From Pseudomonadota bacterium (GTDB lineage Bacteria > Pseudomonadota > Alphaproteobacteria > Rhodospirillales > Magnetospirillaceae): a stretch of DNA of 64,000 bases. The notes under the pieces are model-generated. The model saw nothing but the letters and a program-made list of their open reading frames with translations, ran no database searches and had not been told where the DNA came from. Position numbers and translations under genes: made by a program. Positions within the stretch are counted from its first letter, which is position 1; every line of letters starts with the position of its first letter. This document shows positions 18,002 through 28,200 of this stretch, in pieces. The DNA is taken from NCBI GenBank assembly GCA_021847015.1, contig JAJZVW010000001.1, forward strand, positions 124,001-188,000, in the 5' to 3' direction.

Positions 18002-19888
18002 ATGGAAGCCACTCTCGGCAAGCCGGCGAACGGGGATGTGCGGCGTCTGGTTTCTTTAGCCGCAGGTGCCATCGGCGTGGTCTACGGCGACATCGGCACC
18101 AGTCCCCTGTACACCATTCAGGAATGCTTCGGCCACGGCTTGCCGGCGACGCCCGCCAACGTGCTGGGGATCGCATCCCTGGTATTGTGGTCGATCATCG
18201 TCGTCGTCACGCTGAAATACGTCCTGTTCGTCATGCGCGCCGACAACCGCGGCGAAGGCGGCATCCTCGCCCTGCTGGCGCTGGCGGACCAGGATGGCGG
18301 CGGCCGCGCCAAGTCGGGAATGATCCTGGTGCTGGGCCTGTTCGGCGCGGCCCTGTTCTTCGGCGACGGCATGATCACGCCCGCCATATCGGTGCTTTCG
18401 GCGGTCGAGGGGATCGAGGTCGCCACGCCGGCGCTGCACGACGTGATCGTGCCGGTGACGCTGGTGGTGCTGATCGCCCTGTTCTGGGTCCAGAGCAGCG
18501 GCACCGCCCGGATCGGCGCGGTGTTCGCCCCCGTCATGGCCGTATGGTTCGTCACCCTGGCCATCCTCGGCATCCACCAGATCGGCGCCGCGCCGCGCAT
18601 CTTCGCCGCCATCAACCCCTTGCACGCCTTCGCCTTTCTCAGGGATCACGGCTGGCAGGCGTTCCCCTTGCTGGGCTCGGTGGTGCTGGCGGTGACCGGT
18701 GGCGAGGCGCTCTACGCGGACATGGGGCATTTCGGCAAAAGACCGATCCAGTTGGCGTGGTTCACCCTGGTCCTGCCGGCGCTGGTGCTGAATTATTTCG
18801 GTCAGGCGGCGCTGCTCTTGTCCGATGCCGGGGCTGCGCGCAACCCGTTCTACCTGATGGTGCCCTCCTGGGGTCTGGTCCCCATGGTCCTGCTGTCCAC
18901 CGCCGCCACCGTCATCGCCAGTCAGGCGGTGATTTCCGGCGTGTTCTCGCTGGCACGCCAAGCCGTTCAGCTCGGTTTCTCGCCCCGGCTGGAAATCCGC
19001 CACACCTCCGAGGAGGAGGAAGGCCAAATCTACATTCCCCGAGCCAATTGGAACCTTTTGGCCGGAATCATCGTGCTGGTGGTGGGGTTCCACTCGTCCA
19101 GCAACCTCGCCGCCGCCTATGGCATCGCCGTGACGGGAACCATGGCGACGACCACTGTCCTGGCTTTGGTGGTGGCTCACAAATCGTGGGGCTGGAAACT
19201 GTGGCATTGTCTGGTGGTCGGCGCCTTCTTCCTAATCGTGGACTGCGCCTTCCTGGGGGCCAACCTACTTAAGATTCCGAGCGGCGGATGGTTCCCGCTG
19301 GCGGTGGGCTGCGCCATGTTCCTGTTGATGACCACCTGGAAACACGGCCGGGATATCCTGGCGCGCCGCCTGTCCGAGGAATCCCTGCCTCTCGACGTTT
19401 TCCTGGCGCGGCAGAAGGAGAATCCTGCGCGCCGCGTCTCCGGGACCGCGGTGTTCCTTACGGGCAGCCTTGACGACGTCCCCCTCGCGCTTCTGCTCAA
19501 CATCAAGCACAACACGATCATTCACGAACGCGTGGTCTTTCTGACCGTGGTGACGGAGCCCTTCCCGCGCGTCCCGGCAAAGGACCGGTTGATCGTCGAG
19601 GGCCTGGCCGAGGGATTTTACCGGATCACCGTCCGTTACGGTTTCTTCCAGGAGCCCGACATCCCCAAAGCCCTGCGCCTGTGCAAGGCTTTCGGCCTGG
19701 AATTCGACATGATGCAAACGTCGTTTTTCCTGGGCCGGGAGACTCTCATCCCATCGGTGCAACCCGAAATGCCATTCTGGCGCGAACAATTGTTCATGGT
19801 CATGAGTTGGAACGCCATGTCGGCCACCGACTTCTTCCGCATTCCCGCCGGCCGAGTGGTGGAACTCGGCACCCAGGTGCAGCTCTAG
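18002..19888 (+). CDS. kup: Kup-family potassium uptake transporter (first copy)
   Basis: A 628-residue inner-membrane K+/H+ symporter of the KUP/HAK/KT family. The signature GVVYGDIGTSPLYTI is near residue 25, twelve hydrophobic helices follow, and a cytoplasmic C-terminal domain begins near 450. ATG 18002 places the signature at the usual distance from the start; an upstream TTG in frame is less likely. The second kup starts two bases after the stop. Confidence 0.95.
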   Translation: MEATLGKPANGDVRRLVSLAAGAIGVVYGDIGTSPLYTIQECFGHGLPATPANVLGIASLVLWSIIVVVTLKYVLFVMRADNRGEGGILALLALADQDGGGRAKSGMILVLGLFGAALFFGDGMITPAISVLSAVEGIEVATPALHDVIVPVTLVVLIALFWVQSSGTARIGAVFAPVMAVWFVTLAILGIHQIGAAPRIFAAINPLHAFAFLRDHGWQAFPLLGSVVLAVTGGEALYADMGHFGKRPIQLAWFTLVLPALVLNYFGQAALLLSDAGAARNPFYLMVPSWGLVPMVLLSTAATVIASQAVISGVFSLARQAVQLGFSPRLEIRHTSEEEEGQIYIPRANWNLLAGIIVLVVGFHSSSNLAAAYGIAVTGTMATTTVLALVVAHKSWGWKLWHCLVVGAFFLIVDCAFLGANLLKIPSGGWFPLAVGCAMFLLMTTWKHGRDILARRLSEESLPLDVFLARQKENPARRVSGTAVFLTGSLDDVPLALLLNIKHNTIIHERVVFLTVVTEPFPRVPAKDRLIVEGLAEGFYRITVRYGFFQEPDIPKALRLCKAFGLEFDMMQTSFFLGRETLIPSVQPEMPFWREQLFMVMSWNAMSATDFFRIPAGRVVELGTQVQL

Positions 19889-19890
19889 CC

Positions 19891-21816
19891 ATGACCGCAG
19901 CCAATCCGCAACCCGACCCGCCGGCAGAAAACAGGGGGCCCTACGAAAGCCGCCCGCACAACGTCGGCGCCCTCCTGCTGGCGGCATTCGGCGTGGTTTT
20001 CGGCGATATCGGCACCAGTCCGCTGTACGCGATCAAGGAGACCTTCGCCGGCCCCCATCCGCTGCCCATCGACCGGCCCCATGTGCTGGGCGCGCTGTCG
20101 CTGGTCTTCTGGTCCCTCATCATCGTCGTCACCTTGAAATACGTCATCGTGATGATGCGGGCGGACAACCGCGGGGAAGGCGGCAGCCTGGCCTTGCAGG
20201 CGCTTGTCGGAACCGCCGCCGCCGGCCGCAAGCAATTGGCCGTGGCGGTCACCGCGCTCGGCATTTTCGCCGCCGCCCTGTTCTACGGGGACAGCATGAT
20301 CACCCCGGCGATCTCGGTGCTGTCGGCGGTCGAGGGGCTCCAAGTGGTGGCGCCGCAGCTCGAGAGCTACGTCATTCCGGCGACCATCGCCATTCTCATC
20401 GTGCTGTTCCTCATCCAAAGGCAGGGAACCGCGGCGGTGGGGTTCATCTTCGGCCCGGTCATGGTGGGATGGTTCGCGATCCTGGCCATCCTTGGAATTC
20501 GCAGCATCGCCCTGGCGCCCGAGGTGCTGTGGGCCGTTTCGCCCCATCACGCCTTGGCCTTCCTGTTGCACGGCGGCTGGGGAGGGTTCCTTGCGCTGGG
20601 CTCGGTGGTGCTGGCGGTGACCGGCTGCGAGGCCCTGTATGCCGATATCGGCCATTTTGGCCGGCTGCCCATCCGTCTGGCCTGGTACCTGCTGGTTCTT
20701 CCGGCGCTGGTGCTCAACTACCTGGGCCAGGGGGCGCTGCTGCTGGCGCACCCCGATTCCATCGAGAACCCCTTCTTCCGCTTGGCCCCGGCCTGGGCGG
20801 GAATGCCCTTGCTGGTGCTGGCCGCGGTGGCGACGGTGATCGCCAGCCAGGCCGTCATTTCCGGCGCTTTTTCCATGACCCGTCAGGCCGTGCAATTGGG
20901 TTTCCTGCCCCGCATGACCATCATCCATACGTCGGAGCGGGAGATCGGCCAGATCTACATCCCCTTCATCAACTGGGTACTGATGCTGGCGGTGGGGGGG
21001 CTGGTCATCGGCTTCCAGACGTCCAGCAACCTCGCCTCGGCCTACGGCATCGCGGTGACCGGCACCATGCTGATCAGCACGATCCTGTTGGCGCTGGTGA
21101 TGACGCTGCTGTGGGGCTGGCGCGGGCGCCGCACCACCCTCCTGGTCGCCCTCTTCCTGGTGGTCGATTGCGCCTTCTTCCTCGCCAACACCACCAAGAT
21201 CCCCATGGGAGGCTGGTTCCCTCTGTTGGTGGGCCTTGGCATCTTCACTCTGCTGATGACCTGGAAGGCGGGCCGTGCCTTGCTGATGCAGCGCTACCGG
21301 GACGAGGCCATGCCGGTGGACGCCTTCCTCGCCTCGCTGTCCGACCGGGTGGCGCGGGTTCCGGGCACGGCGGTGTTCCTGACCAGCACGCGCGAGGGCG
21401 TCCCCATGGCCCTGCTCCACAATCTGAAGCACAACAAGGTCATCCACGAGCGCGTGGTCATCTGCACCGTGACCACCGAGGAGGTGCCCTACGCCGCTCC
21501 CGAACAGCGGCTGGAATCCTTCCTTCTCGCGCCCAATTTCCATCGGCTGGTGCTGCGCTTCGGCTTCATGGAAGATCCGAACATCCCCAAGGCGTTGGCC
21601 CACGCCCGCACCGACGAGCTCGGATTCTTCTACGAGCCGATGTCCATATCCTATTTCATCTCGCGTGAGACCCTGGTGCCCAGCTCGCGGCCGGGCATGA
21701 CTCCCTGGCGGGAGCAATTGTTCGCGTGGATGGCCCGCAGCGCCGCCAGCGCCATGGAGTTCTTCCATCTGCCCCCCAACCGCGTGGTCGAGTTGGGGAG
21801 CCAGGTGGAGATTTGA
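19891..21816 (+). CDS. kup: Kup-family potassium uptake transporter (second copy)
   Basis: A 641-residue paralogue of the preceding transporter, with signature GVVFGDIGTSPLYAIKETF, ADNRGEGG loop and the same C-terminal FFHLPPNRVVELGSQVEI ending (compare FFRIPAGRVVELGTQVQL). A 30-residue polar N-terminal extension precedes the first helix. It is translationally close to the first copy (two-base gap), so they are one operon. Divergence between the copies (for example an NQ-free pore loop context) suggests different affinity or pH use, which cannot be settled from sequence. Confidence 0.95.
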   Translation: MTAANPQPDPPAENRGPYESRPHNVGALLLAAFGVVFGDIGTSPLYAIKETFAGPHPLPIDRPHVLGALSLVFWSLIIVVTLKYVIVMMRADNRGEGGSLALQALVGTAAAGRKQLAVAVTALGIFAAALFYGDSMITPAISVLSAVEGLQVVAPQLESYVIPATIAILIVLFLIQRQGTAAVGFIFGPVMVGWFAILAILGIRSIALAPEVLWAVSPHHALAFLLHGGWGGFLALGSVVLAVTGCEALYADIGHFGRLPIRLAWYLLVLPALVLNYLGQGALLLAHPDSIENPFFRLAPAWAGMPLLVLAAVATVIASQAVISGAFSMTRQAVQLGFLPRMTIIHTSEREIGQIYIPFINWVLMLAVGGLVIGFQTSSNLASAYGIAVTGTMLISTILLALVMTLLWGWRGRRTTLLVALFLVVDCAFFLANTTKIPMGGWFPLLVGLGIFTLLMTWKAGRALLMQRYRDEAMPVDAFLASLSDRVARVPGTAVFLTSTREGVPMALLHNLKHNKVIHERVVICTVTTEEVPYAAPEQRLESFLLAPNFHRLVLRFGFMEDPNIPKALAHARTDELGFFYEPMSISYFISRETLVPSSRPGMTPWREQLFAWMARSAASAMEFFHLPPNRVVELGSQVEI

Positions 21817-21903
21817 TTTTATCCCGCCGCCATACCGCCTTCACAACCGTCGGGTCCAGACCGTCCTTCCCGTGCCATTGTCGGCACACGGAGGAGACGA
21901 ATC

Positions 21904-22449
21904 GTGACCACGACACGAGAGCAACTGCTTGAGTATTATCAGGAGTTTGGCGACAGCGATTACTCCGCCTACACCAAATACCTGTACCCTCACTGGGAGG
22001 GATGGACCAACAGCAACAACTGGTCTCACTTGGTGACGGACCATTTCAATCAGTGCCATGTCTGCGACGGCACGGTAACCCCGGAGCGCGCCGAGGACCT
22101 GTTCATGGCTCGCTCGAACAATGGAAGCTTTCCTTTCACGTCAACGCTTCTGTCCGAAAGTTTCATCTTGGCGATCACCCGCGCGATCCGCGACAATGTG
22201 ATCCGGTTCCATGCCGGCACGGTTCGGGCCTTCGCCAATTATGAATTGGCTGTGAAAGGCTACATGATCACGGTGACCAACCAGAATTCCACGCAGACGC
22301 GCCAAACCTTGCAGTACCGGGACGGAGTGGTCGTGGGCATCGACCGCCGTGGCCTGATCAATCATTTCCACGGCGACGCGTCCTACGCCTCGGGCGGGGA
22401 CATCTATGTCCCGTCGGGCCAAGGATGGAAAAAGAAGGGCAATCTGTAG
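21904..22449 (+). CDS. Protein of unknown function
   Basis: A 181-residue soluble protein starting at GTG 21904 with GGAGGAGA upstream. It is rich in Tyr, Asn and Trp early (YLYPHWEGWTNSNNWSHL) and has an NQCHVCDG pair of Cys. The C-terminal half looks beta-rich (GYMITVTNQNSTQTRQTL) and ends in a basic tail. Codon use is AT-richer than in the kup genes. Family not recognised; no signal peptide. Confidence 0.7.
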   Translation: MTTTREQLLEYYQEFGDSDYSAYTKYLYPHWEGWTNSNNWSHLVTDHFNQCHVCDGTVTPERAEDLFMARSNNGSFPFTSTLLSESFILAITRAIRDNVIRFHAGTVRAFANYELAVKGYMITVTNQNSTQTRQTLQYRDGVVVGIDRRGLINHFHGDASYASGGDIYVPSGQGWKKKGNL

Positions 22450-22476
22450 CCCTCGGGATTCGGGGAGCGCCCATGC

Positions 22477-22508
22477 AAAACCCCTCGGCTGGAAGGCCGA
22501 GGGGTTTT
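22477..22508. terminator. Bidirectional terminator between convergent genes
   Basis: AAAACCCCTCGGC (22477-22489) and GCCGAGGGGTTTT (22496-22508) form a 13-bp perfect stem with a TGGAAG loop. The A/T-rich ends give a U-tract on either strand, serving the 21904 gene and the F0 operon. Confidence 0.85.
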
Positions 22509-22528
22509 CATCCCTGCCCTGCCGCGTG

Positions 22529-23068
22529 TCAGTGCAGCAGGCGCGGCAGATCGTGAATGGCCGAGTCCACCAGCTTGACGGCCTGGTCCGCGGTGATGCT
22601 TTGCGACAGCACCTGCCGGGCGGCGGCGACGGCCACGTCCACGGCATGATCCTGAACCTCGCGGACGGCGGCGGCTTCGGCCTGGGCGATCCGCTCCAAG
22701 GCCATCTGCTCGCGGCGCTTCAGGCTCTCCTCCAGGTCCATGGCGGCCTGCTCGGCGAGCCGCTGGGCCTCGGCACGGGCGTGGGCGATGATCGCCTCGG
22801 CCTCCTTGGCCGCCTCATTCTGCTTGCGCTGATAGGCCGCCAGCATTTCCTGAGCGTCCTCGCGCAGCGTATGGGCCTCGTCGAGTCGTGCCCGGATCTT
22901 GGCCGCACGTGCATCCAGTGCCGCGGAGATGGCCCGCATCACCGGCCGGTAGGCGAGCGCGAACACCAGCAGGAACGCGACGTTGACCCAGAAATGGGCG
23001 TCGGTATAGAAGGCGCCCACCTCTTCGGCATGCTCCGCGGTGACGGCGAAAGCGGTCGAAAAGATCAT
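22529..23068 (-). CDS. atpF: ATP synthase F0 subunit b
   Basis: A 179-residue peripheral-stalk subunit with one N-terminal membrane helix ([18 protein letters not shown]) and a long charged coiled coil. It is last in the leftward operon atpI-atpB-atpE-atpF'-atpF and overlaps the b' gene by four bases. Two distinct b-type subunits, as here, are typical of photosynthetic bacteria and alphaproteobacteria. Confidence 0.95.
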   Translation of the reverse strand: MIFSTAFAVTAEHAEEVGAFYTDAHFWVNVAFLLVFALAYRPVMRAISAALDARAAKIRARLDEAHTLREDAQEMLAAYQRKQNEAAKEAEAIIAHARAEAQRLAEQAAMDLEESLKRREQMALERIAQAEAAAVREVQDHAVDVAVAAARQVLSQSITADQAVKLVDSAIHDLPRLLH

Positions 23069-23559
23069 TGGCCCTGCTCCTCAAGGGCGGCTCCGATGGC
23101 GGCCTCCAAGCGCGCCCGATCGGGGGTGCCGCCGATCAGGCGGCCCACCACCGCTCCGGCGATGTCGGCAGCGACGTCGCGCACGCCCGCAAGCGCCGTC
23201 TCCTTGGCGGCGGCGATGCGCGCTTCCCCTGCCTTGATCTGCTCGGCGAGGCGGTCGGCCAATTCGCGGCTGCGCCGCTCGCCCTCCTGCCCAAGCCGGT
23301 CGGTGGTCTCCCTGACCACGGCGACGGCATGGGCGCGGGCTTCGGCCAGTGCCTTCTCGTAGGCGGCCAGGGCCGTTTCGGCTTCCGCCTTGATTTGCGC
23401 GGCCTTGTCGAGATTGTCGTCGATCTTGCGCTGCCGTTCGTCGAGGACGGCGCCGATCTTGGGCAGCGCGACCTTCGCCATCAGCACGTAGAGGACGATA
23501 AAAGTGACGACAAGCCAGAAGACCTGCGGCGCAAAGGTCGACGGATCGAATTGAGGCAT
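23065..23559 (-). CDS. atpF2: ATP synthase F0 subunit b'
   Basis: A 164-residue b' subunit: [33 protein letters not shown] is the membrane anchor, followed by a heptad-rich charged helix. It forms the stator heterodimer with subunit b. The start is ATG 23559, preceded by AGGAGTG; the open frame upstream is not family-like. The overlap with atpF couples their translation. Confidence 0.95.
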   Translation of the reverse strand: MPQFDPSTFAPQVFWLVVTFIVLYVLMAKVALPKIGAVLDERQRKIDDNLDKAAQIKAEAETALAAYEKALAEARAHAVAVVRETTDRLGQEGERRSRELADRLAEQIKAGEARIAAAKETALAGVRDVAADIAGAVVGRLIGGTPDRARLEAAIGAALEEQGQ

Positions 23560-23674
23560 CCGAGCACTCCTGATCGGTATCGCGTCCTGACCTCCTCCTC
23601 CAGTTCGGCCGGGCCGCCGGACAGGGCAAGATGCCATATCCAGGAAGCCGGCCGTCCCGAAGGGGGGATGGACC

Positions 23675-23899
23675 CTACTTGAAAAGGATCATCAGCGACA
23701 CGACCAGGGCGTACAGGGCGATCGCCTCGGTAACGGCGAAGCCGATCCAGCCGTACAGCTCGACGTTCGCCTTGGCGGCGGGGTTGCGGCCGACGGTGGC
23801 GATCAGCGAGGACCACACGGAGCCCACGCCGACGCCGGCGCCGATCACACCGATGGCGGCAAGGCCGGCACCGATCAACTTTGCAGATTCGTAATCCAT
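23675..23899 (-). CDS. atpE: ATP synthase F0 subunit c
   Basis: A 74-residue hairpin of two membrane helices with the conserved loop TVGRNPAAK and the proton-carrying Glu in FAVTEAIALYALVV. The ATG at 23899 (MDYESAK) matches the usual N-terminus, with GAAGGAG upstream; a TTG three codons earlier is possible but unneeded. A 115-base gap before atpF' is the widest in the operon. Confidence 0.97.
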   Translation of the reverse strand: MDYESAKLIGAGLAAIGVIGAGVGVGSVWSSLIATVGRNPAAKANVELYGWIGFAVTEAIALYALVVSLMILFK

Positions 23900-23947
23900 T
23901 TCAGTCAACTCCTTCGCGATAGAAACCAGACCCCGACCCGCGCCGCC

Positions 23948-24682
23948 TCAATGCATATGAATGGCGTCGTGCAAGTAGATGCAGGTCAAAGCCGTGAACA
24001 CGTAGGCTTGCAGCAGGGCGATACCGAATTCGAGCAACGCGACCGCGCTGAGGAAAGCGAACGGAATAACCCCGGGAACGAGGTAGAACGCGCCCAGAGA
24101 AACCACGAACCCGCCCAGGATCGTCAGAATGATATGACCGGCGGTCATGTTGGCGAACAGACGGACCGAGAGGCTGATCGGACGGGACAGATAGGAAATC
24201 AACTCGATCGGAACCAGGATCACCGCCGTCGCCAGGGGGGCGCCGTGCGGAAAGAAGAAACGCAGGAAGTGCAGGCCGTGCCGGACGAATCCGATGACCG
24301 TCACGCCGACGAAGACCACGGCGGCCATCACGAACGTCACGACGATCTGGCTGGTGAATGTGAAGGCGCCGGGCAGCAGGCCCAGCAGATTGCCGAACAG
24401 CACGAACATGAACAGGGAGAAGACGAACGGAAAGTACTTGCGGCCCTCGCTTCCCACGTTGTCGCGCAACATGTTGGCGATGAATTCGTAGAAGACCTCC
24501 GCCATCGACTGCCACCGCCCGGGCACCAATGCCCGCGAGCGGACCGATACGGTCAGGAAGGCCGTGATCAGAACCACCGTCACGACCATCATCACCGCCG
24601 AGTTCGTGAACGAGACGTTCACCCCCGCTACCTGAAGGTCGACAATCGGCTTGATCTGGAACTGTTCGATCGGGTTGGCCAC
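23948..24682 (-). CDS. atpB: ATP synthase F0 subunit a
   Basis: A 244-residue polytopic membrane subunit forming the proton half-channels. The essential Arg sits in ISLSVRLFANMTAGHI, and the last helices carry LEFGIALLQAYVFTALTCIYL. The length fits the alphaproteobacterial family. It lies between atpI and atpE. Confidence 0.97.
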   Translation of the reverse strand: MANPIEQFQIKPIVDLQVAGVNVSFTNSAVMMVVTVVLITAFLTVSVRSRALVPGRWQSMAEVFYEFIANMLRDNVGSEGRKYFPFVFSLFMFVLFGNLLGLLPGAFTFTSQIVVTFVMAAVVFVGVTVIGFVRHGLHFLRFFFPHGAPLATAVILVPIELISYLSRPISLSVRLFANMTAGHIILTILGGFVVSLGAFYLVPGVIPFAFLSAVALLEFGIALLQAYVFTALTCIYLHDAIHMH

Positions 24683-24694
24683 CGCACGTCCCTC

Positions 24695-25045
24695 TTAGTT
24701 ATCCTTTTCCGACCGGGTCCGGCGCCGTTGAGCGGCCCCGATCCCAACCGTATCATCGAGTCCCCGGGCGGCGCGATAGGCGTTCATCACGCCCGCGGCT
24801 CCACCCAAAAGCAGAAACAGCACCATCAGCCACGGACGGGTGCCGAGCCAGCGGTCCAAACCCCATCCAATGGCGACCCCGACCGCGATGCCCACCACGA
24901 ACTCGACCGCCAGCCGCATCGCGAGCCCAAGTCCGGCGGACGCCACGCGCTCTTCCCGGCCACGCCCGGCCCGCTCCCGCTCCCGCGCGGCACGCAAGCG
25001 GGCATCGAGTTCCTCGAGGGAAGGGGGATTGTCCCGCTCAGCCAT
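24695..25045 (-). CDS. atpI: ATP synthase accessory protein AtpI
   Basis: A 116-residue AtpI/Mg transport-type small membrane protein. A charged N-terminal helix (ELDARLRAARERERAGRG) precedes two hydrophobic helices (LAVEFVVGIAVGVAIGWG; PWLMVLFLLLGGAAGVMNAY). AtpI helps assemble the c-ring and is encoded first in most F0 operons. The basic C-terminus (RRRTRSEKDN) faces the cytosol. Confidence 0.9.
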   Translation of the reverse strand: MAERDNPPSLEELDARLRAARERERAGRGREERVASAGLGLAMRLAVEFVVGIAVGVAIGWGLDRWLGTRPWLMVLFLLLGGAAGVMNAYRAARGLDDTVGIGAAQRRRTRSEKDN

Positions 25046-25103
25046 TGGTCATGAGCCCATGATCCTGCCCCCTTCTGGCCACACCGGTGCCAAAAGCGCG
25101 GGC

Positions 25104-25132
25104 ACCATAAGAGTAGAGCCCACCCGTGTCAA
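25104..25132 (-). promoter_or_regulatory. Promoter of the F0 operon
   Basis: On the minus strand TTGACA (plus 25127-25132), a 17-bp spacer, then TATGGT (plus 25104-25109). The -35 is a perfect consensus. It lies about 60 bp upstream of atpI. Confidence 0.75.
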
Positions 25133-25298
25133 GGACGGAAACAGGAAGAGCCAACACCTTGAAACTTCAAGACTATTCGCCATCTGCGCGATGGCGCACG
25201 GTTCGATTGCGGCGATTTTTCACGTCAGCACTCAACCCGAAAAGGTGGGGACAGATAAAAGTCTGTAATCGTTTCAAAATGTTAGGGGATGACCTTGA

Positions 25299-28200
25299 TC
25301 AGCCTGACAACGCGTCCCGGAAGGCTTCCGCTTGAGCCAGGTCTACCGATACGAGTTGCGACACCCCTCTTTCCGCCATGGTCACGCCGTAAAGGCGATC
25401 CATCCGCGCCATGCTCATGCGGTGGTGGGTGACCACCAGGAAGCGGGTGCCGGTGGAATTGGCGATGGTCTCCACCAGCGAACAGAAGCGGTCAACGTTG
25501 GCATCGTCGAGGGGGGCGTCCACCTCGTCCAGCACGCAGATGGGGGCCGGATTGGTCATGAACACCGCGAAGAGGAGGGCAAGCGCGGTGAGCGCCTGTT
25601 CGCCGCCGGACAGCAGCGACAGCACCTGGAGGCGCTTTCCCGGCGGCGACGCCATGATTTCGAGGCCGGCCGCCAGCGGGTCGTCGGACTCGGTCAAGGC
25701 GAGGTGAGCGCGGCCGCCGCCGAAAAGCCGGACGAACAAATCCCGGAAGTGGCGATCAACGTCCTGGAACGAGGCCAGCAACCGTTCGCGTCCCTCGCGA
25801 TTCAATTCGGCGATGGCCTGACGCAGCCGCGCGATGGCCTGGACGAGATCGTCCTTCTCCACGCGCATGCCGGCCAGACGTTCCTCCAATTCGCCAACCT
25901 CCTGCTCGGCCCTTAGGTTGACGGGGCCCATCGCGTCGCGCTCGCGCGACAGCCGGTCGAGGCGGCGGTGCAGGTCGTCCCGGTCGGGCGGGTCGGCGGG
26001 ATCAATTCCCGCGACCGCTCCCAATTGCTCGGGAGTGACGTCCAGCCGCTCGGCGATACGGCCGGCGACCGAACGGCATTGCTGTTCGGCAGCCCCCAAG
26101 GCCGCTTCGCTGCGGATGCGCTGCTCACGCTCGGCCTGAAGCGCCACCTCGGCGGCGCGGGCCTGGCGGTCGGCTTCCACCAAGCGCTGTTCCGCCGCGA
26201 TCAGCCGTTCCGCCGCGTCGCGGCGGGCCGCCTCCGCCTCGCCGATACGGTCGAGCAGCTCGGCGCGGCGGCGCGCGATGACGTCGGGCAGCGTGGCCAA
26301 GCGCTCGATCTCCGCCGCCACCGCCTCGCGCCGCGATTCCAGGTCTTGCACGTGCCCGCGGGCCGCATCGGCGCGGCGGCGCCAGGAATCCGCATCCTGG
26401 GCGATGGCATCGAGACGCCGTTTGCGCTCTCCGGCCTCGCGCACCAGCCGGTCGAGGGCCGAACGCGCCTCCACCAGGGCCGAGCGCCGTTCCGCCAGGT
26501 CCGCCCGCAGGGCGGCGACACGGTCGCGCCCGCCTTCGGATTGGGGAAAGCCGGCCACCATGTCGCGCGCCGCCATCACCTCCTGTTCCGCCTCCTCCAA
26601 GTCGGCGGTGGCGGCCTCGGCCTGCTCGGCCAAAGCCGCAAGGCGCGATTCGGCGGCGGCGAAGCGCTGGGCCAGACGGGAGTGGGTTTCGCGGGCGGCG
26701 GCGGTTTCCGCTTCGGCGCGGCGCACGGCGTCCTTGGCCCGGCGCTCGTTCTCCGCCGCTTCCTCGACAACCCGCGACGCGGCTTCCGCCCGCGCCTCGG
26801 CCTCTTCGACGCCGGCATCGGCGTCGCCGAGACGCAGTTCCAGCTCCCGCAGGCGGTTGCGCTGAGCCAACCGGAGCGCCATGGGACTGGGAGCCCCCGC
26901 GCGGATGGTATAGCCGTCCCAGCGGAACAGATCGCCGTCGCGGGTCACCAAACGCTGGCCCACGGCGAGCCGCTCCCGCAGCCGCTCCGCCGCCGTGGCA
27001 TCGGCCGCCACACCTACCTGAGCCAGCCTCCGCGTCAGGGCCGCGGGCGCGGTGACGAAACGGGCCAGGCACTCCGCCTCCGGCGGCAAGCCCGGCCCCC
27101 CGTCCGGCGGCCCCAGTTCGATCCAGTGCAGAGGCGCGGCCGCATCGAGAGAGGCGCCAAGATCGTCGCCCAACGCCGCCACCAGCGCCAGCTCCCATCC
27201 GGCCGGCGCGGAAACGCCGTCGAGAACGGGAGCGTGGCCGGAGCTGCCGTGCTGCGCCAATACCGCCGTCAGGGCGTCGGCTTCGGCGGACAAGCGGGAG
27301 CGCGCAGCCACCGCCGCCTGCACGGCGTCGCGGCCGGAATCCCGCGCGGCCTGGGCCTGCCGGCGCCGGCGATCGGCCTCTTCGGCCGCTTCCCGGGATT
27401 CCGCCAGGTATTCCAGCGCCGATTCGAGATCCATCTCCACCGCGGTCAGGGCCTCGCGCCCAATCGTCTCGGCATCGGCTTGAGCCCGCTGGGTTTCCAC
27501 CTGCGCCAGGCGGTCGCGCAGGCGGTCGCGGCGCGCCTCCGCGTCGGCATGCCGGCGCAGCGCCGCCGCGCGTTCGGCGTCGGCGGCGGCGACCTCCTCC
27601 ATCACCTGCGCCAGATCGCGTTCGATGACGGCCACGGCCGAAGCCGTCGCCGCGACGGTGTCCTCGGCATCCCCGCGGGCGCCGTCCTCCCCGGTGGCGG
27701 CGGCGAGAATGTCCTCGCGCTCGGCCACCAGGCGGGCGATGGCGTGTTCGGCATCCGCGGACCGGGCGCGCTCGCGCTGGAGGTCCGATGACGCCTGGGC
27801 CAGCCGTTGTTCCAAGTCGCGCCGCGTTTCCGCCAGCCGGCCCTCCTCGGCCTCCAATTGCTCGCGCTCGACCATCAGGCGTTGCAGGATGCCCGCGGTT
27901 TCGGCGTCGGCCTTGCGCAGCTCGGGCAGGCAGGCCGCCGCTTCCGCCTTGCCGGTGGCGGCGACGGCCGTCCGCTCGGACGCTTCCGCCACCCGCAGAT
28001 CGGCATCGCGCAGCGAGACGCGCGCGGCCTCGACCGCCTCAAGGGCCTCCAGCCAGGCGAGGTGGAGAATTTGCGCCTCGACCTTGACAATGTTCTCCGA
28101 AAGAGCGCGGTAGCGCGCCGCTTGGCGGGCCTGTTTGCGCAGCCCGTCGAGCTGCTGCCCGAGCGTCAGCATCACGTCGTCGAGACGAGAGAGGTTGGCT

